From Pontibacter sp. G13 (GTDB taxonomy: Bacteria > Bacteroidota > Bacteroidia > J057), in the NCBI RefSeq assembly GCF_031851795.1, contig NZ_CP134696.1, positions 2,527,001 through 2,591,000 of the forward strand: a stretch of DNA of 64,000 nucleotides, written 5' to 3'. Numbering within the stretch: the stretch's first letter is position 1; every line of letters starts with the position of its first letter. Positions 27,920-36,969 of this stretch are shown here, in pieces. The notes beneath the pieces are model-generated. The model was not told the DNA's origin. It searched no databases and was given only the letters and a program-made list of their open reading frames with translations. Made by a program: the position numbers and the translations under genes.

Positions 27920-27956
27920 AAAAGAAAAAGGGCCACCCCGAAAGGCAGCCCATTTT
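27920..27956 (-). terminator. intrinsic terminator after the second PKD adhesin
   Basis: On the minus strand GGGCTGCC and GGTGGCCC pair (with two G-U pairs) and are followed by TTTTTCTTTT, 23 bases after the stop codon. Confidence 0.8.
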
Positions 27957-27978
27957 ATGATCTATGCTTGTTATCGCA

Positions 27979-30900
27979 CTATCGGATCAAACTGATCGTG
28001 CCCGAGTGAAGGACATCAGCTCCTGAGAAGTCTACGCCTTCTACTCGGTAGACATACACCCCTTCAGGAAGTTGTCCACCTCCCATCTTGGTCCCATCCC
28101 ACTGGAAATCGGGATTATCGGAAACAAAGACCAATTGTCCCCAACGATCATAGATTTCAATGTGGATCTGCTCCATGAGATTGGATCGCAGGAAGAAGTA
28201 ATCGTTCACGTCGTCCTCATTCGGAGAGAAGGCATTTGGCAACAAGACATTCATCAGGCGAGTCACCTCGATTTGGCTCATCAAGTCTACCACACATCCT
28301 GCTTCGGTGGTGACCTCCAACATGATGTTGAAGATACCGGGCGTCAGGTATTGGTAGTTTGGCTGTGATTCACGGGAATCATTGCCATCGCCAAATCTCC
28401 ACCAGTAGGACTGAGCACCTACGATTCCGGTAGCACCAAATGCTACGACTGAGTTGGGCACTTCCACCAAGGTATCAGATTGCAACAGTTCTGCTAGACT
28501 GAAATCGAAGACATCCGCCAAAACAGGAACTCTTTCACTTTCGCAGCCTTCTTCGGACACGGCAGCTGCGTAGTACATGAATGCCTCATCCAATTTTGGA
28601 GTCTGGAAAAGATCGCCCTGTACATAAGGGACCGTATCCGTCTCTGATTCAAACCAAGCAATGTGATCTGCCACCGCGTCCCCCATACCGAATAGCTCGG
28701 CAGGTTCGCCCGGACAGGTCGTATCAGCAATGGTCTCAGGCTGGGCAGGCGTCTCGTAGATATTCACCTGCTGCGTCAAGGTCTGTTCACATCCCTTATC
28801 AGAAATGGTAGTCAAGGTCACGGAGTACTCACCTGCATTGGCATAAGCGTGTTGAGGACTCTCCGTCCCAGAAGCGGAGGTACCATCCCCGAAGTCCCAA
28901 TTCCAAGTTTGGATGACATCACCCGTCGGCACTTCTTCGATCTGCGAAATACTCACAAATGACAAAGGTTGATCTTCACAACCATTCTCATAGCGGAAAA
29001 GCGCCTGTGGCAACGGATGGACGATCAATGGAGCCATGAACGTATCCTTACATCCTTCTGAAGAAGTAGCTTCCAAGAAGAGATCGTAGATGCCAGCTCC
29101 AGCATAGATATGCTCAGGATTTTCCAAATCGCTGGTCACACCATCTCCAAATTTCCAGTAGTAACTCGCAATCACACCCGGAGCAGGGATGGTAGAGTTG
29201 TTATTCAATACCGCTGCCGTTTCCATACAAATGGGTTCGATGGTCACATCGGGCTCAGGACGAGGATGGACCACGACCGTGGTATTGTAGGTATTTTGGC
29301 AGCCGAAGTTGTTCAAGATAGTCAGACCGACATTGTAGATACCATGTGTTGGATACAGGTGATCGGGGTCCATCTCGGTGCTGGTGGTTCCATCGCCAAA
29401 TTCCCAGAAGAAGTCAATCGGCTCCACTTGGTAGAAGGAATTGTTGAGGAATTCCATCACCTGTTCGTCGCAGATGCTCTCAGCTTCGAAATTGGCGATC
29501 GGCTGATCAAATACTGTGACAGATTTGGTGATCGTGTCGCGGCATCCATCCGAAGTCTCGGCGATCAGGGTCACATCGTAGGTACCCATGTCTCCGTAGT
29601 TGTAGATCGGATTCTGTACATTGTCAGAACCGCCTTCCCCAAAGTCCCAGAACCATTGGGCCAATGGACTGCGCACGTCGCTGGTAGAAAGATCCGTAAA
29701 TGGCATTCCCTGACCGAAGCAAACACTCTGGTTGGTGAAATTGGCCGTAGGCATAGGCTTCACCTCTACAGACTTGGTGAGGGTATTGGAACAACCGTTT
29801 GTATCCACTACCGCAAGCGTTACGCTCTTGATACCAGCAGTTTGATAAGTGACGTTGTCGGATTGTTGGATACTGACGAGTCCAGGTTCCCCAAAATCCC
29901 ATCCGTACCCCACCAGTGGGCCATCATCTCCCAAGAAGGTAAACTGGAAATCGTTTCCTACCAGACATTGGTCGGACGGATCGTTGAAGTCCAGCGTAGG
30001 GAGGGCATTGATATACACGGAAGCAGTCGTCGTATCAGACACACATCCGTTTTCCTCTACCCAAAGGGAAAGCTGCTTGAATCCAGTAATGTTCCAAGCC
30101 ACGGAATAGGGTCCTTGTCCTGCTCCCACGTTCAAAGAGGGTCCATCGAACTCCCAGTAATAGTTACCCGCAGGTGTACCAGTACCGGTGTAAACAATGG
30201 CTGCCGTTTCATTCAGACATTCCTCAGCTGGCGCCACAAAGGTCGAAGTCGGAATATCATGGACAATCATCGGCTGGATGATCGGGGTGTAGGTACAACC
30301 TGCCTGCCCGATATCAAGCGACACATTGTAAGTACCCGGTATATTCCAAGTCATTTCTACCGTCAGCCCTGTCCCAATCACGTCTCCCCCCGGAGCATCC
30401 CAACTCAGGATAGAACCTGCAATGGCATTTCCGGTGAAAGTTACCGTGGTGGTATCTCCGATACAGATGGCCGGAGGAGTCAAGGTAAATCCACCTGTTG
30501 GGGGTTGAATGACCGTGATATCGATGTTGTCAGAGTAGGTACACCCCGATGGATCGGTTGCATTGACAATATAGGTCTGCGAGATGGTCGGGGCGATCGT
30601 GATCGAATCCCCCAAGAATCCACCTGAATACCAAGTATAGCTCCAGCCAGGCTGGCCATCTACCCACAGCGAAATAGAATCCCCCAAGCAAAGCGTATCA
30701 GAACTTGCCATGGGGTTCAGATTCTGATCAGGCACTGTGAAGGTCAGGGTATCATTCATGATCCCTACATTGCCGCAGTTATCCAACACCGTATCCTGAA
30801 GGAAAATCCAATACTCACCCGCAGTCAAGGCAGGAGTGAAGTCAATGGTAAATTCATTTTCGAAGGTACCGCCATTGTTACAGTTGAATCCGGTAACGGT

Positions 30901-31599
30901 AGTGACAGGAAAAACAACACCACTGGTGTCCAGTACAAAGAAGTCAGTTGCCTGTACGGAGCTACAAACAATGTTTTCCGACATGGTTACGGTAACTACG
31001 GAACCGCAATTGACCTCTACTGTGTCGATAGCAGGAGGGATGATATCGAAAATGGTAGCGGTGGAGTTGGTGAAATCGAGCGTGTATCCAGAAGATGTCG
31101 AAGAAAAGTTACTCACATTGAGTACATAAGTCTCCCCCACTAAGGCTGGAATCACAGGCTCATTCTGTGCACCCGGCAACCCGTTTGCCCCAGTCACACC
31201 AGAGGTCCCTGAATAGTTACAGGATACCTCAAGAGCACCATTGGTAGCGATGTCTGAGCAGGGATTATTCGTCAGGTTGTACACTGCCCAGTCATAGTCA
31301 TCCGTCATGTTGACCGGAGTAATGGAAAAGTTGATATTTCCACTTGCCTGAACAGTCATGATGTACCATGTATCATTTTTCTCTCCAGATCCCAGACAAG
31401 AAATGGTGGAGTTAATCTCATTGGGATTCAGACCTTCCCCTTGATAGGAAGATGCCTGCACGAAGATATTGGAGCAGACCGGCAGGGCATTGATACAATC
31501 CTGTTCGGGTTGATTAGGGGGTAATTGGGCATGCATGGCAACAGGAAGTCCTAGCAAAAAGGCTAGAAACAGTACCATGAAGCGTAAATCCTTCGTCAT
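27979..31599 (-). CDS. large PKD adhesin with T9SS type B sorting domain
   Basis: 1206 residues. Signal peptide (MVLFLAFLLGLPVAMHAQ). The N-terminal ~170 residues form a beta-sandwich with Cys pairs (CINALPVCSNIF, CLGSGEKNDTWY), seen in other type B secreted proteins. Ig-like and PKD domains follow, at least six with a clear core: WDFGEPG, WDFGEGG, WEFGDGTTS, WKFGDGVTS, WDFGDGTSA and WRFGDGND. The end is a CHU_C sorting domain (LPNAFSPNEDDVNDYF, DRWGQLVFVS). Its domain plan and C-terminal third are close to the protein at 24000, so the two arose by duplication. It is a likely surface adhesin or gliding-associated protein. Confidence 0.88.
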   Translation of the reverse strand: MTKDLRFMVLFLAFLLGLPVAMHAQLPPNQPEQDCINALPVCSNIFVQASSYQGEGLNPNEINSTISCLGSGEKNDTWYIMTVQASGNINFSITPVNMTDDYDWAVYNLTNNPCSDIATNGALEVSCNYSGTSGVTGANGLPGAQNEPVIPALVGETYVLNVSNFSSTSSGYTLDFTNSTATIFDIIPPAIDTVEVNCGSVVTVTMSENIVCSSVQATDFFVLDTSGVVFPVTTVTGFNCNNGGTFENEFTIDFTPALTAGEYWIFLQDTVLDNCGNVGIMNDTLTFTVPDQNLNPMASSDTLCLGDSISLWVDGQPGWSYTWYSGGFLGDSITIAPTISQTYIVNATDPSGCTYSDNIDITVIQPPTGGFTLTPPAICIGDTTTVTFTGNAIAGSILSWDAPGGDVIGTGLTVEMTWNIPGTYNVSLDIGQAGCTYTPIIQPMIVHDIPTSTFVAPAEECLNETAAIVYTGTGTPAGNYYWEFDGPSLNVGAGQGPYSVAWNITGFKQLSLWVEENGCVSDTTTASVYINALPTLDFNDPSDQCLVGNDFQFTFLGDDGPLVGYGWDFGEPGLVSIQQSDNVTYQTAGIKSVTLAVVDTNGCSNTLTKSVEVKPMPTANFTNQSVCFGQGMPFTDLSTSDVRSPLAQWFWDFGEGGSDNVQNPIYNYGDMGTYDVTLIAETSDGCRDTITKSVTVFDQPIANFEAESICDEQVMEFLNNSFYQVEPIDFFWEFGDGTTSTEMDPDHLYPTHGIYNVGLTILNNFGCQNTYNTTVVVHPRPEPDVTIEPICMETAAVLNNNSTIPAPGVIASYYWKFGDGVTSDLENPEHIYAGAGIYDLFLEATSSEGCKDTFMAPLIVHPLPQALFRYENGCEDQPLSFVSISQIEEVPTGDVIQTWNWDFGDGTSASGTESPQHAYANAGEYSVTLTTISDKGCEQTLTQQVNIYETPAQPETIADTTCPGEPAELFGMGDAVADHIAWFESETDTVPYVQGDLFQTPKLDEAFMYYAAAVSEEGCESERVPVLADVFDFSLAELLQSDTLVEVPNSVVAFGATGIVGAQSYWWRFGDGNDSRESQPNYQYLTPGIFNIMLEVTTEAGCVVDLMSQIEVTRLMNVLLPNAFSPNEDDVNDYFFLRSNLMEQIHIEIYDRWGQLVFVSDNPDFQWDGTKMGGGQLPEGVYVYRVEGVDFSGADVLHSGTISLIR

Positions 31600-31824
31600 G
31601 AGCGCAGGTTTTTAGCTTTCAGACTTGATTGATAGGAAGCGTGTGTGTAACGGGCGTATCCTCGAAATCTTGGAGATCAAGAATACACGAAAGGGGGAAT
31701 ATAGTCATGAACCCATATCATGAGCAAATCCGCGATATCCTTTTTTCCAAACAGTAAAGTTCAACTAATGAAAATTACAGATTGACCAGCACACTAATTC
31801 TCTGAATCTATCTAGCTAACCTCC

Positions 31825-32478
31825 TCATTTGAACGCAGATTCGCGCAATTTGAAGTAATCACCTTTTATGGAAGGATAAATTTCCAATAATCCGAATCGA
31901 ACCAATTTTACCAATATTCCCGATACAATTCTTTTCCGCAATTTGACGAGCGCCTGAGCATGCTCAATGGTCAATTGGGGGTTCGTCTCCAGATAGGCCA
32001 AAATTGCCTGTTCATGTGGGCCTATGGAAAGAATGGTATCGGGTTTGCTCGCATGAAACTTGAGCAATTGCACCATTTCTCGGCTGGCACGGATACTCAT
32101 ATCCTCGACTCGCACAAATGATTTTTTGACGGATTCGGGGGATTCCCTAAGGAAATGCGGCCGAGCGGCACTTTCGGGAATGTAGTACTTGAGGACCTGC
32201 CGATGATAGGGAGCATCGATTCGCTCCACCGAAAAGGGGATCTCTGGGTATACGTGGGCCTGAAGGTAGGATTCCACCGCAAACGCCTCCTCATCAGGAT
32301 TTTTGCATCCGATGATATCCAAATTGTCCATGATTCCAATCAGAAGCGTACCGCCAGTGGAATTGGCAAAGGCAATGATCTCACGGGCAATCTTGTCCGG
32401 GTGATTGGCTTTGCGCTTGAATTCCAAATGCTGCCCTTCTCCTTGCTGGACAAGTCGCTTGAGCTGCTCAAAGGTCAT
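31825..32478 (-). CDS. AlbA_2 (Schlafen-like) domain protein with winged helix
   Basis: 217 residues. Residues 1-115 are an AlbA_2 domain: EGQHLEFKRKAN, then REIIAFANSTGGTLLIGI. This domain occurs in putative transcriptional regulators and in some defence proteins. The C-terminal ~80 residues look like a winged helix (LETNPQLTIEHAQALVKLRKR). The predicted role is DNA- or nucleic-acid-binding regulation in the cytoplasm. It lies alone between an adhesin and an OmpA protein and no target can be named. No catalytic residues are obvious. Confidence 0.8.
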   Translation of the reverse strand: MTFEQLKRLVQQGEGQHLEFKRKANHPDKIAREIIAFANSTGGTLLIGIMDNLDIIGCKNPDEEAFAVESYLQAHVYPEIPFSVERIDAPYHRQVLKYYIPESAARPHFLRESPESVKKSFVRVEDMSIRASREMVQLLKFHASKPDTILSIGPHEQAILAYLETNPQLTIEHAQALVKLRKRIVSGILVKLVRFGLLEIYPSIKGDYFKLRESAFK

Positions 32479-32524
32479 ACTGCTAAATTCCTAAACCTCG
32501 GCCCCTTTTTCCAAATATTTTGGT

Positions 32525-32532
32525 TAGTTTTG
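32525..32532 (+). promoter_or_regulatory. candidate Bacteroidota -7 promoter box
   Basis: TAGTTTTG matches TAnnTTTG, 27 bases before the ATG at 32560. No -33 TTG is evident. Confidence 0.35.
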
Positions 32533-32559
32533 ATCGTCTGAATACAAATTGCCACAAGC

Positions 32560-33585
32560 ATGGCCCGAAACTTCTGCTGGATGTTGCCTTTAGTCGGAAT
32601 GCTGATGTTCCTGACTATTTCCCCTCTACACGCTGGGGATTATCTCCTTTTGCAACAAAGACCCCAGAACCGGACCATCCCAAAATCCGCTTCAGCTCCG
32701 CGACCCGGCCAACAAACCCTGAACTCCTCCACGATTCAGATGAATGGCCAAACGCTCCAGCAGCAACGCACCCAACAGATCCAACAAAGGCGAGAGCAAC
32801 AAATTCAAGCCCAACAAGTTCCTGCTCAAGCATCTGCTCAAGAGGTCTCCAATCAGGATGAGGCCCGCGAACAGAAGCGTAAGGAATACTATGACATGAA
32901 AGCTCGGTTGGCGGAATTGGAAGCTGCAGAAGCCGAAGCCCGAAGAGCCAAACGAGAAGAGCGACAAAAACTCATCGAATCTGGCGAAATTCCCAATGAG
33001 CCGCCTGTCATCACCCGGAATCGCCGCAAACGAAATCAGACCCGAGAAGTAACCGGTTGGTACTCTACGACCTTTGCGGAGTACATGCCTTATGCTGACT
33101 ATGATGGGGACGGGATTCTCAATAAAGATGACAAATGTCCCGAACTGAAAGGAGACATTGCCTGGAAAGGATGTCCTGAAGGAGATGAGCGCGGCTTACC
33201 ACAGTCGGCGATTGCTCCCAAGCACTGGGAAGTAGATGCATTTGATCGACTGTATTTTCGGACCGGTAAATATTGGCTGACAGGGCAATGCCGGATCGCG
33301 CTCAATGGATTGATCCCGATCCTCAAAGCGAGCCCCTCAACAGCCGTCAAGTTGATGGGACATGCACATGACGTAAAAGGCAATAAGGCTTCTGACAACC
33401 TAGCTGAAAGACGTTGTTTGGCTGCACGCCAATACCTGATCAACATGGGAATCCCAGAAAATCAGATTCGAATCGAAAATTATGGGAATGATTTTCCGCT
33501 GCCTGCACCCGAAGATGATCCCATCAAGGATCGCAGGGCTCGGATCGATCTCGTCTTATTTGATCCCAACAACCCCGATTCCTAA
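32560..33585 (+). CDS. OmpA-family cell envelope protein
   Basis: 341 residues. The signal peptide (WMLPLVGMLMFLTISPLHAG) is followed by a Gln-rich, probably coiled-coil stretch (residues 55-110) and a basic/acidic helix. A calcium-binding thrombospondin-3-like motif (DYDGDGILNKDDKCPE) comes next, then a C-terminal OmpA domain with LMGHAHDVKGN, ENYGNDFP and DRRARIDLVLF, which binds peptidoglycan. It probably ties the outer membrane or a trans-envelope complex to the cell wall. It converges on the response regulator gene with only 4 bases between the stop codons and no obvious terminator. Confidence 0.9.
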   Translation: MARNFCWMLPLVGMLMFLTISPLHAGDYLLLQQRPQNRTIPKSASAPRPGQQTLNSSTIQMNGQTLQQQRTQQIQQRREQQIQAQQVPAQASAQEVSNQDEAREQKRKEYYDMKARLAELEAAEAEARRAKREERQKLIESGEIPNEPPVITRNRRKRNQTREVTGWYSTTFAEYMPYADYDGDGILNKDDKCPELKGDIAWKGCPEGDERGLPQSAIAPKHWEVDAFDRLYFRTGKYWLTGQCRIALNGLIPILKASPSTAVKLMGHAHDVKGNKASDNLAERRCLAARQYLINMGIPENQIRIENYGNDFPLPAPEDDPIKDRRARIDLVLFDPNNPDS

Positions 33586-33589
33586 CCAA

Positions 33590-33979
33590 TTAGGAAGCCA
33601 ACACGCCTACCGATTTGATGGACTCCATCAAGGCCTGCCTATTCACAGGTTTAGAGAAATATCTATCAAATCCGGCCTCTAGGAACTTTCGCTCATAGCC
33701 CGGTCCGGCATAGCTGGTAACCGCAAAGATGGGCAACTGAAGGTAGGTCGGATCCTTTCTCAGTTCCTGCATGATCTCCTCCCCATCCATGCTTTCCCCT
33801 CCCAGATTGATATCCATAAGGATGAGGGAAATCGGATGTTTATTCACCTCGGCAAAGGCTTCGTGATCATTTTTGGCCCACCGAGTGTCAAATTGAGCAT
33901 TGAGCATTTTTTGAAGAACAAGTGCATTGATCGGATTGTCTTCAACAATCAGGATCATCGGTCTTGGATTGGTGTTCAT
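33590..33979 (-). CDS. single-domain response regulator
   Basis: 129 residues, receiver domain only. The acidic pair is in VEDNPIN, the phospho-acceptor is Asp56 in LMDINLGG, the Thr/Ser switch is in AVTSYAG and the conserved Lys110 is in FSKP. There is no output domain, so it acts by protein contact or as a phosphate relay. Its ATG overlaps the stop of the kinase gene by 4 bases, so the pair is translationally coupled and the kinase is the likely partner. Confidence 0.92.
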   Translation of the reverse strand: MNTNPRPMILIVEDNPINALVLQKMLNAQFDTRWAKNDHEAFAEVNKHPISLILMDINLGGESMDGEEIMQELRKDPTYLQLPIFAVTSYAGPGYERKFLEAGFDRYFSKPVNRQALMESIKSVGVLAS

Positions 33980-35724
33980 GATTTGTAAACCTTGGAATGC
34001 TCCATCGATTGCCCTTCGTATTCATACAAGTTGTGAACAGGGTACTGAAGATGGACCGTCGTCCCTTTGCCGGGCTCACTCTCTATGTTGATGTGCCCCC
34101 CACATAGGGAAAGTATTTCATGGACAATCGAAAGCCCCAGACCTACCCCTTCGTATTTGCGGGCTTGGCCACTGCTTTCTTGTCTAAATTTTTCGAATGC
34201 TCCAGATTTCAAAAATTGTCTCGACATTCCCACTCCTGTATCTACCAGCCACACATCTAGCCCAAAGCTGCCGATATCCATTTTGGTGCGCGAAATCTTG
34301 AGAGACACCTTGCCTGCTTCCGTGAATTTGAAAGAATTGGACAACAAGGAATCCAGCACCTGCAGAAACAACTCCATGTCGATTCCCAAAGGAAACTCCA
34401 GCCCCTTCAATTCCCATTGGAACAAGATCTCTTCTCGGGACTCAAAGCGCTGCTCATAGGTTTCCAGGAGACTTCTGATCTTGGGTCTCACGTCTTCAAA
34501 CCGCAACGTAGGTTGATATGCTCGTGACTCTAGACTCGACATCTCAAGCACCGAAGCCAGCGTACCCAGCAGTCGATTGCTGGAATCCACCAACATATCC
34601 AGATAGGGTTTGAGATGATCTTCAGAGGCTTCCTCATCTATAATTTCCGCTAAGCCGATCATGCCATTGAGCGGCGTGCGGATCTCGTGATTCATGTTAA
34701 GGACCAGTTCTTCCAAGGCGTGTGAAGTGCGTTCTGCCTTCTCCTTGGCGGCGATCAATTGTTCCTGCGAACGTTTTAGGCTGGTGATATCCGTGATCCT
34801 TACCAGCAGCAACTCCTTTCCCTCGAATTCAAATGGAGATATCGCCACGGCACCCCAAAAAGGAATTCCTTCAAGGGTAGTGAATTGAACCTCTGTCAGC
34901 TTTGGGGACTCCACGAAGGTAATCTGTTGCCATTCACTCATTCGGTTGGGATGATCTTCCCATTTGAGTGTCCGAACATCTTTATTGAGCCAATCTTTGC
35001 CGGGGGGCATTGTGAATAGTTCCGCGGTTCTCCGATTGTGAAAATGCACCTTCATGGTATGGGCTTCCACTAGCAAGATCCCGTCAAAAGCATGCTCGAA
35101 AGCCGCGATCAATTGATTCCGGGTACGCTGAGCCATGTGATCGACCATCTGAGAAGTATATCGCTGGAGTCCTTGTACCACCAAGGTCAACACGCCCACA
35201 ACCATACTGATATTGACCAGATACAAAATGTCCACCAAAAGTGCAGGCAAGGGTCTAGTCCGAATGGTAGGGGAATCCCACCAAAACAACAACCCGATGG
35301 CTCCCAGCATGAAAGCCACCAATGCTCCCAGGACCCATGGCCCACGTTTGACCCAAGACACCCACAAGGAGAGTGAGAGCATCAGGAGCAGTACCAAAAA
35401 CCTACCGTGTTCATACCCCAAAAGCGTGACATGGGTAATGACCATAAGCCCCGCGCCGAACACGAGCATGAACCTAGCCACCTTCCTTCTTCCACGGCGA
35501 TTCAGTAGAATGACAGACAACAGCAAGAGCAGATTAAACCCTAACAACGCTGTCGTCCAACCATCGCCATGCCAAGCAAAAAACATGATCTGGATCATTT
35601 CAACGCCGATTCCAATGATACTGGCTTGGTTGATGATCCGAATTCTCTGTTCCTGTGCCGCGGTAAGATCAGTGGGTTTGGTCTGATGCAAGCTGAGATT
35701 CCAATTCGATGACAAACCCTTCAT
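33976..35724 (-). CDS. sensor histidine kinase with six membrane helices and PAS domain
   Basis: 582 residues. Residues about 33-185 contain about six hydrophobic helices and no large external domain, so the sensor is within the membrane. A PAS domain follows (about 200-318). The HisKA box is NMNHEIRTPLNG (His346), and the HATPase domain has LLSNSFKFT, VDTGVGM and GVGLGLSIVHEI. It looks like a hybrid-type kinase that passes phosphate to the one-domain receiver encoded just downstream. The signal is unknown. Its start codon sits beside an unusual set of inverted repeats. Confidence 0.93.
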   Translation of the reverse strand: MKGLSSNWNLSLHQTKPTDLTAAQEQRIRIINQASIIGIGVEMIQIMFFAWHGDGWTTALLGFNLLLLLSVILLNRRGRRKVARFMLVFGAGLMVITHVTLLGYEHGRFLVLLLMLSLSLWVSWVKRGPWVLGALVAFMLGAIGLLFWWDSPTIRTRPLPALLVDILYLVNISMVVGVLTLVVQGLQRYTSQMVDHMAQRTRNQLIAAFEHAFDGILLVEAHTMKVHFHNRRTAELFTMPPGKDWLNKDVRTLKWEDHPNRMSEWQQITFVESPKLTEVQFTTLEGIPFWGAVAISPFEFEGKELLLVRITDITSLKRSQEQLIAAKEKAERTSHALEELVLNMNHEIRTPLNGMIGLAEIIDEEASEDHLKPYLDMLVDSSNRLLGTLASVLEMSSLESRAYQPTLRFEDVRPKIRSLLETYEQRFESREEILFQWELKGLEFPLGIDMELFLQVLDSLLSNSFKFTEAGKVSLKISRTKMDIGSFGLDVWLVDTGVGMSRQFLKSGAFEKFRQESSGQARKYEGVGLGLSIVHEILSLCGGHINIESEPGKGTTVHLQYPVHNLYEYEGQSMEHSKVYKS

Positions 35725-36172
35725 AAGGTATATTTATACCTACATCAATAGGTATTCCTTAGTGATTCAATATACACACTTTGCCAAGTAAGAGAAAATT
35801 CATGTTATAAATAGAACCAATTTAGGACAATCTCTATTTAGACTCTGCGAACAATTTAGGGCTTGGCAAAAGTGGTCCGAGCATCCTGATGCCCACTATG
35901 ATTTCATGCATCTATATTCAACGATTCAAGGATGTACGATGCTCATCATCATTTAGCACAATTGGGCTATCCCGCGTCTGAAGGGAATTATTTCAGCCAA
36001 GCGAATAGACAGCAGGCGCTCCAGAGATCATTCTGAATTTCAATTCATTCAACGAGTCAGAAGATTATGCAAAAGCGATAAATTGATGATGATATTTTCC
36101 TGCTAGGTGGGTGGCTCATCAATATTTTCACTAATTTGCCCTTAGAAAATTTGCTAGGCGATACTATCTCTC
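35725..36172. other. 448-base intergenic region between divergent genes
   Basis: AT-rich, no gene seen. It must hold promoters for the kinase (leftward) and for the clamp-motif protein (rightward). The only notable structure is the set of overlapping inverted repeats next to the kinase start. Confidence 0.5.
35726..35755 (-). promoter_or_regulatory. three alternating half-sites at the kinase start
   Basis: On the minus strand the order is ATACCTAT, TAGGTATA, TATACCT, ending one base before the kinase ATG. The middle element can pair with either neighbour, giving two mutually exclusive hairpins, or the set could be an operator. The first pair has a 5-6-base spacer and the second a 2-base spacer. 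Confidence 0.45.
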
Positions 36173-36844
36173 ATGGTAGACCACTTGGATCCCATCGCAT
36201 TCCGTCCCTCCTCTGAAGAGGCGGCCAACAAGCCGTTGTCGGTAGACGTATGGATTCAGCAAATACTCCGACAGCAAGGCAGGCCTCGAAGACAAGCCAT
36301 TCAGGGGCTCACTTCCCAAATCCCCCCTCACACCGATATTTCTGCCTTTAGTGTGGCTGTGGTTCCCTTTCTGCTCCAAGCGATGGCGATGCCCAAAGCC
36401 ACTGATCAAGCTGCCATTCTCGCCCTGCTCCAGCGAATTCTCCTTTTGCTCAATGAGAAATGTCAGGAGATTGCCGATACCATCGGGATTGAATCCGCCC
36501 ATCAGAAATTCGAGTATGTCGTGGAGACGTACCGGAAGCGGATTGACGAAACGATGACAGAACCGGCAGCTCGACAATTCCACCTGTATCAATCAGAGGA
36601 ATTGCTTCGGGCATTTCACCAGTTTCAGCATGGGATTCATCTATTCGCCAAGATCGGAAAGGGACGCAGAGGCGCGAATCGCAAGGCAGCAAGAGCCCTC
36701 CTGACCACCCTTCATGCCAGCCAACCCATTGCGGATGCCTATCATCACTTGCTGGAAAAAACAGACAATCACCCCAATTGCAAGCCTCAGCTCAAGCTAT
36801 TCGAAGCGCCCGACGACTCCGATGAGCAGCTTAGTTTATTTTAG
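36173..36844 (+). CDS. hypothetical helical protein with two sliding-clamp-binding-like motifs
   Basis: 223 residues, not recognised. It is mostly helical, soluble and without a signal peptide. The C-terminal tail is polar and flexible and ends exactly in QLSLF (219-223), with a second copy QLKLF at 206-210, separated by acidic residues. The bacterial beta sliding-clamp-binding consensus is QL(S/D)LF, so the last five residues are a perfect match and the other a near match. This suggests a DNA replication or repair accessory factor tethered to the clamp. The body has a basic patch (KIGKGRRGANRKAARA) that could contact DNA or RNA. The motif reading is by eye, and the function is inference. Confidence 0.75.
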   Translation: MVDHLDPIAFRPSSEEAANKPLSVDVWIQQILRQQGRPRRQAIQGLTSQIPPHTDISAFSVAVVPFLLQAMAMPKATDQAAILALLQRILLLLNEKCQEIADTIGIESAHQKFEYVVETYRKRIDETMTEPAARQFHLYQSEELLRAFHQFQHGIHLFAKIGKGRRGANRKAARALLTTLHASQPIADAYHHLLEKTDNHPNCKPQLKLFEAPDDSDEQLSLF

Positions 36845-36969
36845 GCCTTTGCCAAGGGTTTCTGAAAACTTCCCGATTCTACAGGATGGATAATTGATCA
36901 ACTTCCAGTAAGTTGGAGCTCCTGCTCCAATTTTGTTGCGGGGTCTCCAAAACTACTACCCTATCTTTT

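Larger units (their letters stand above)
27423..27978. other. 556-base intergenic region between the PKD adhesins
   Basis: No gene. Right to left on the minus strand it begins with the terminator of the upstream adhesin, then a dispersed repeat copy. The part nearest the downstream adhesin (27423-27700) is AT-rich and probably carries its promoter; no TAnnTTTG box is exact. Confidence 0.5.

Noticed and set aside
29110-30627. 505-codon open frame antisense to the second PKD adhesin
   Set aside because: Its product lacks any domain and is rich in His, Arg and Ser, which fits the reverse strand of a Thr/Asp/Val-rich repetitive gene. The sense frame is a complete, domain-rich protein.
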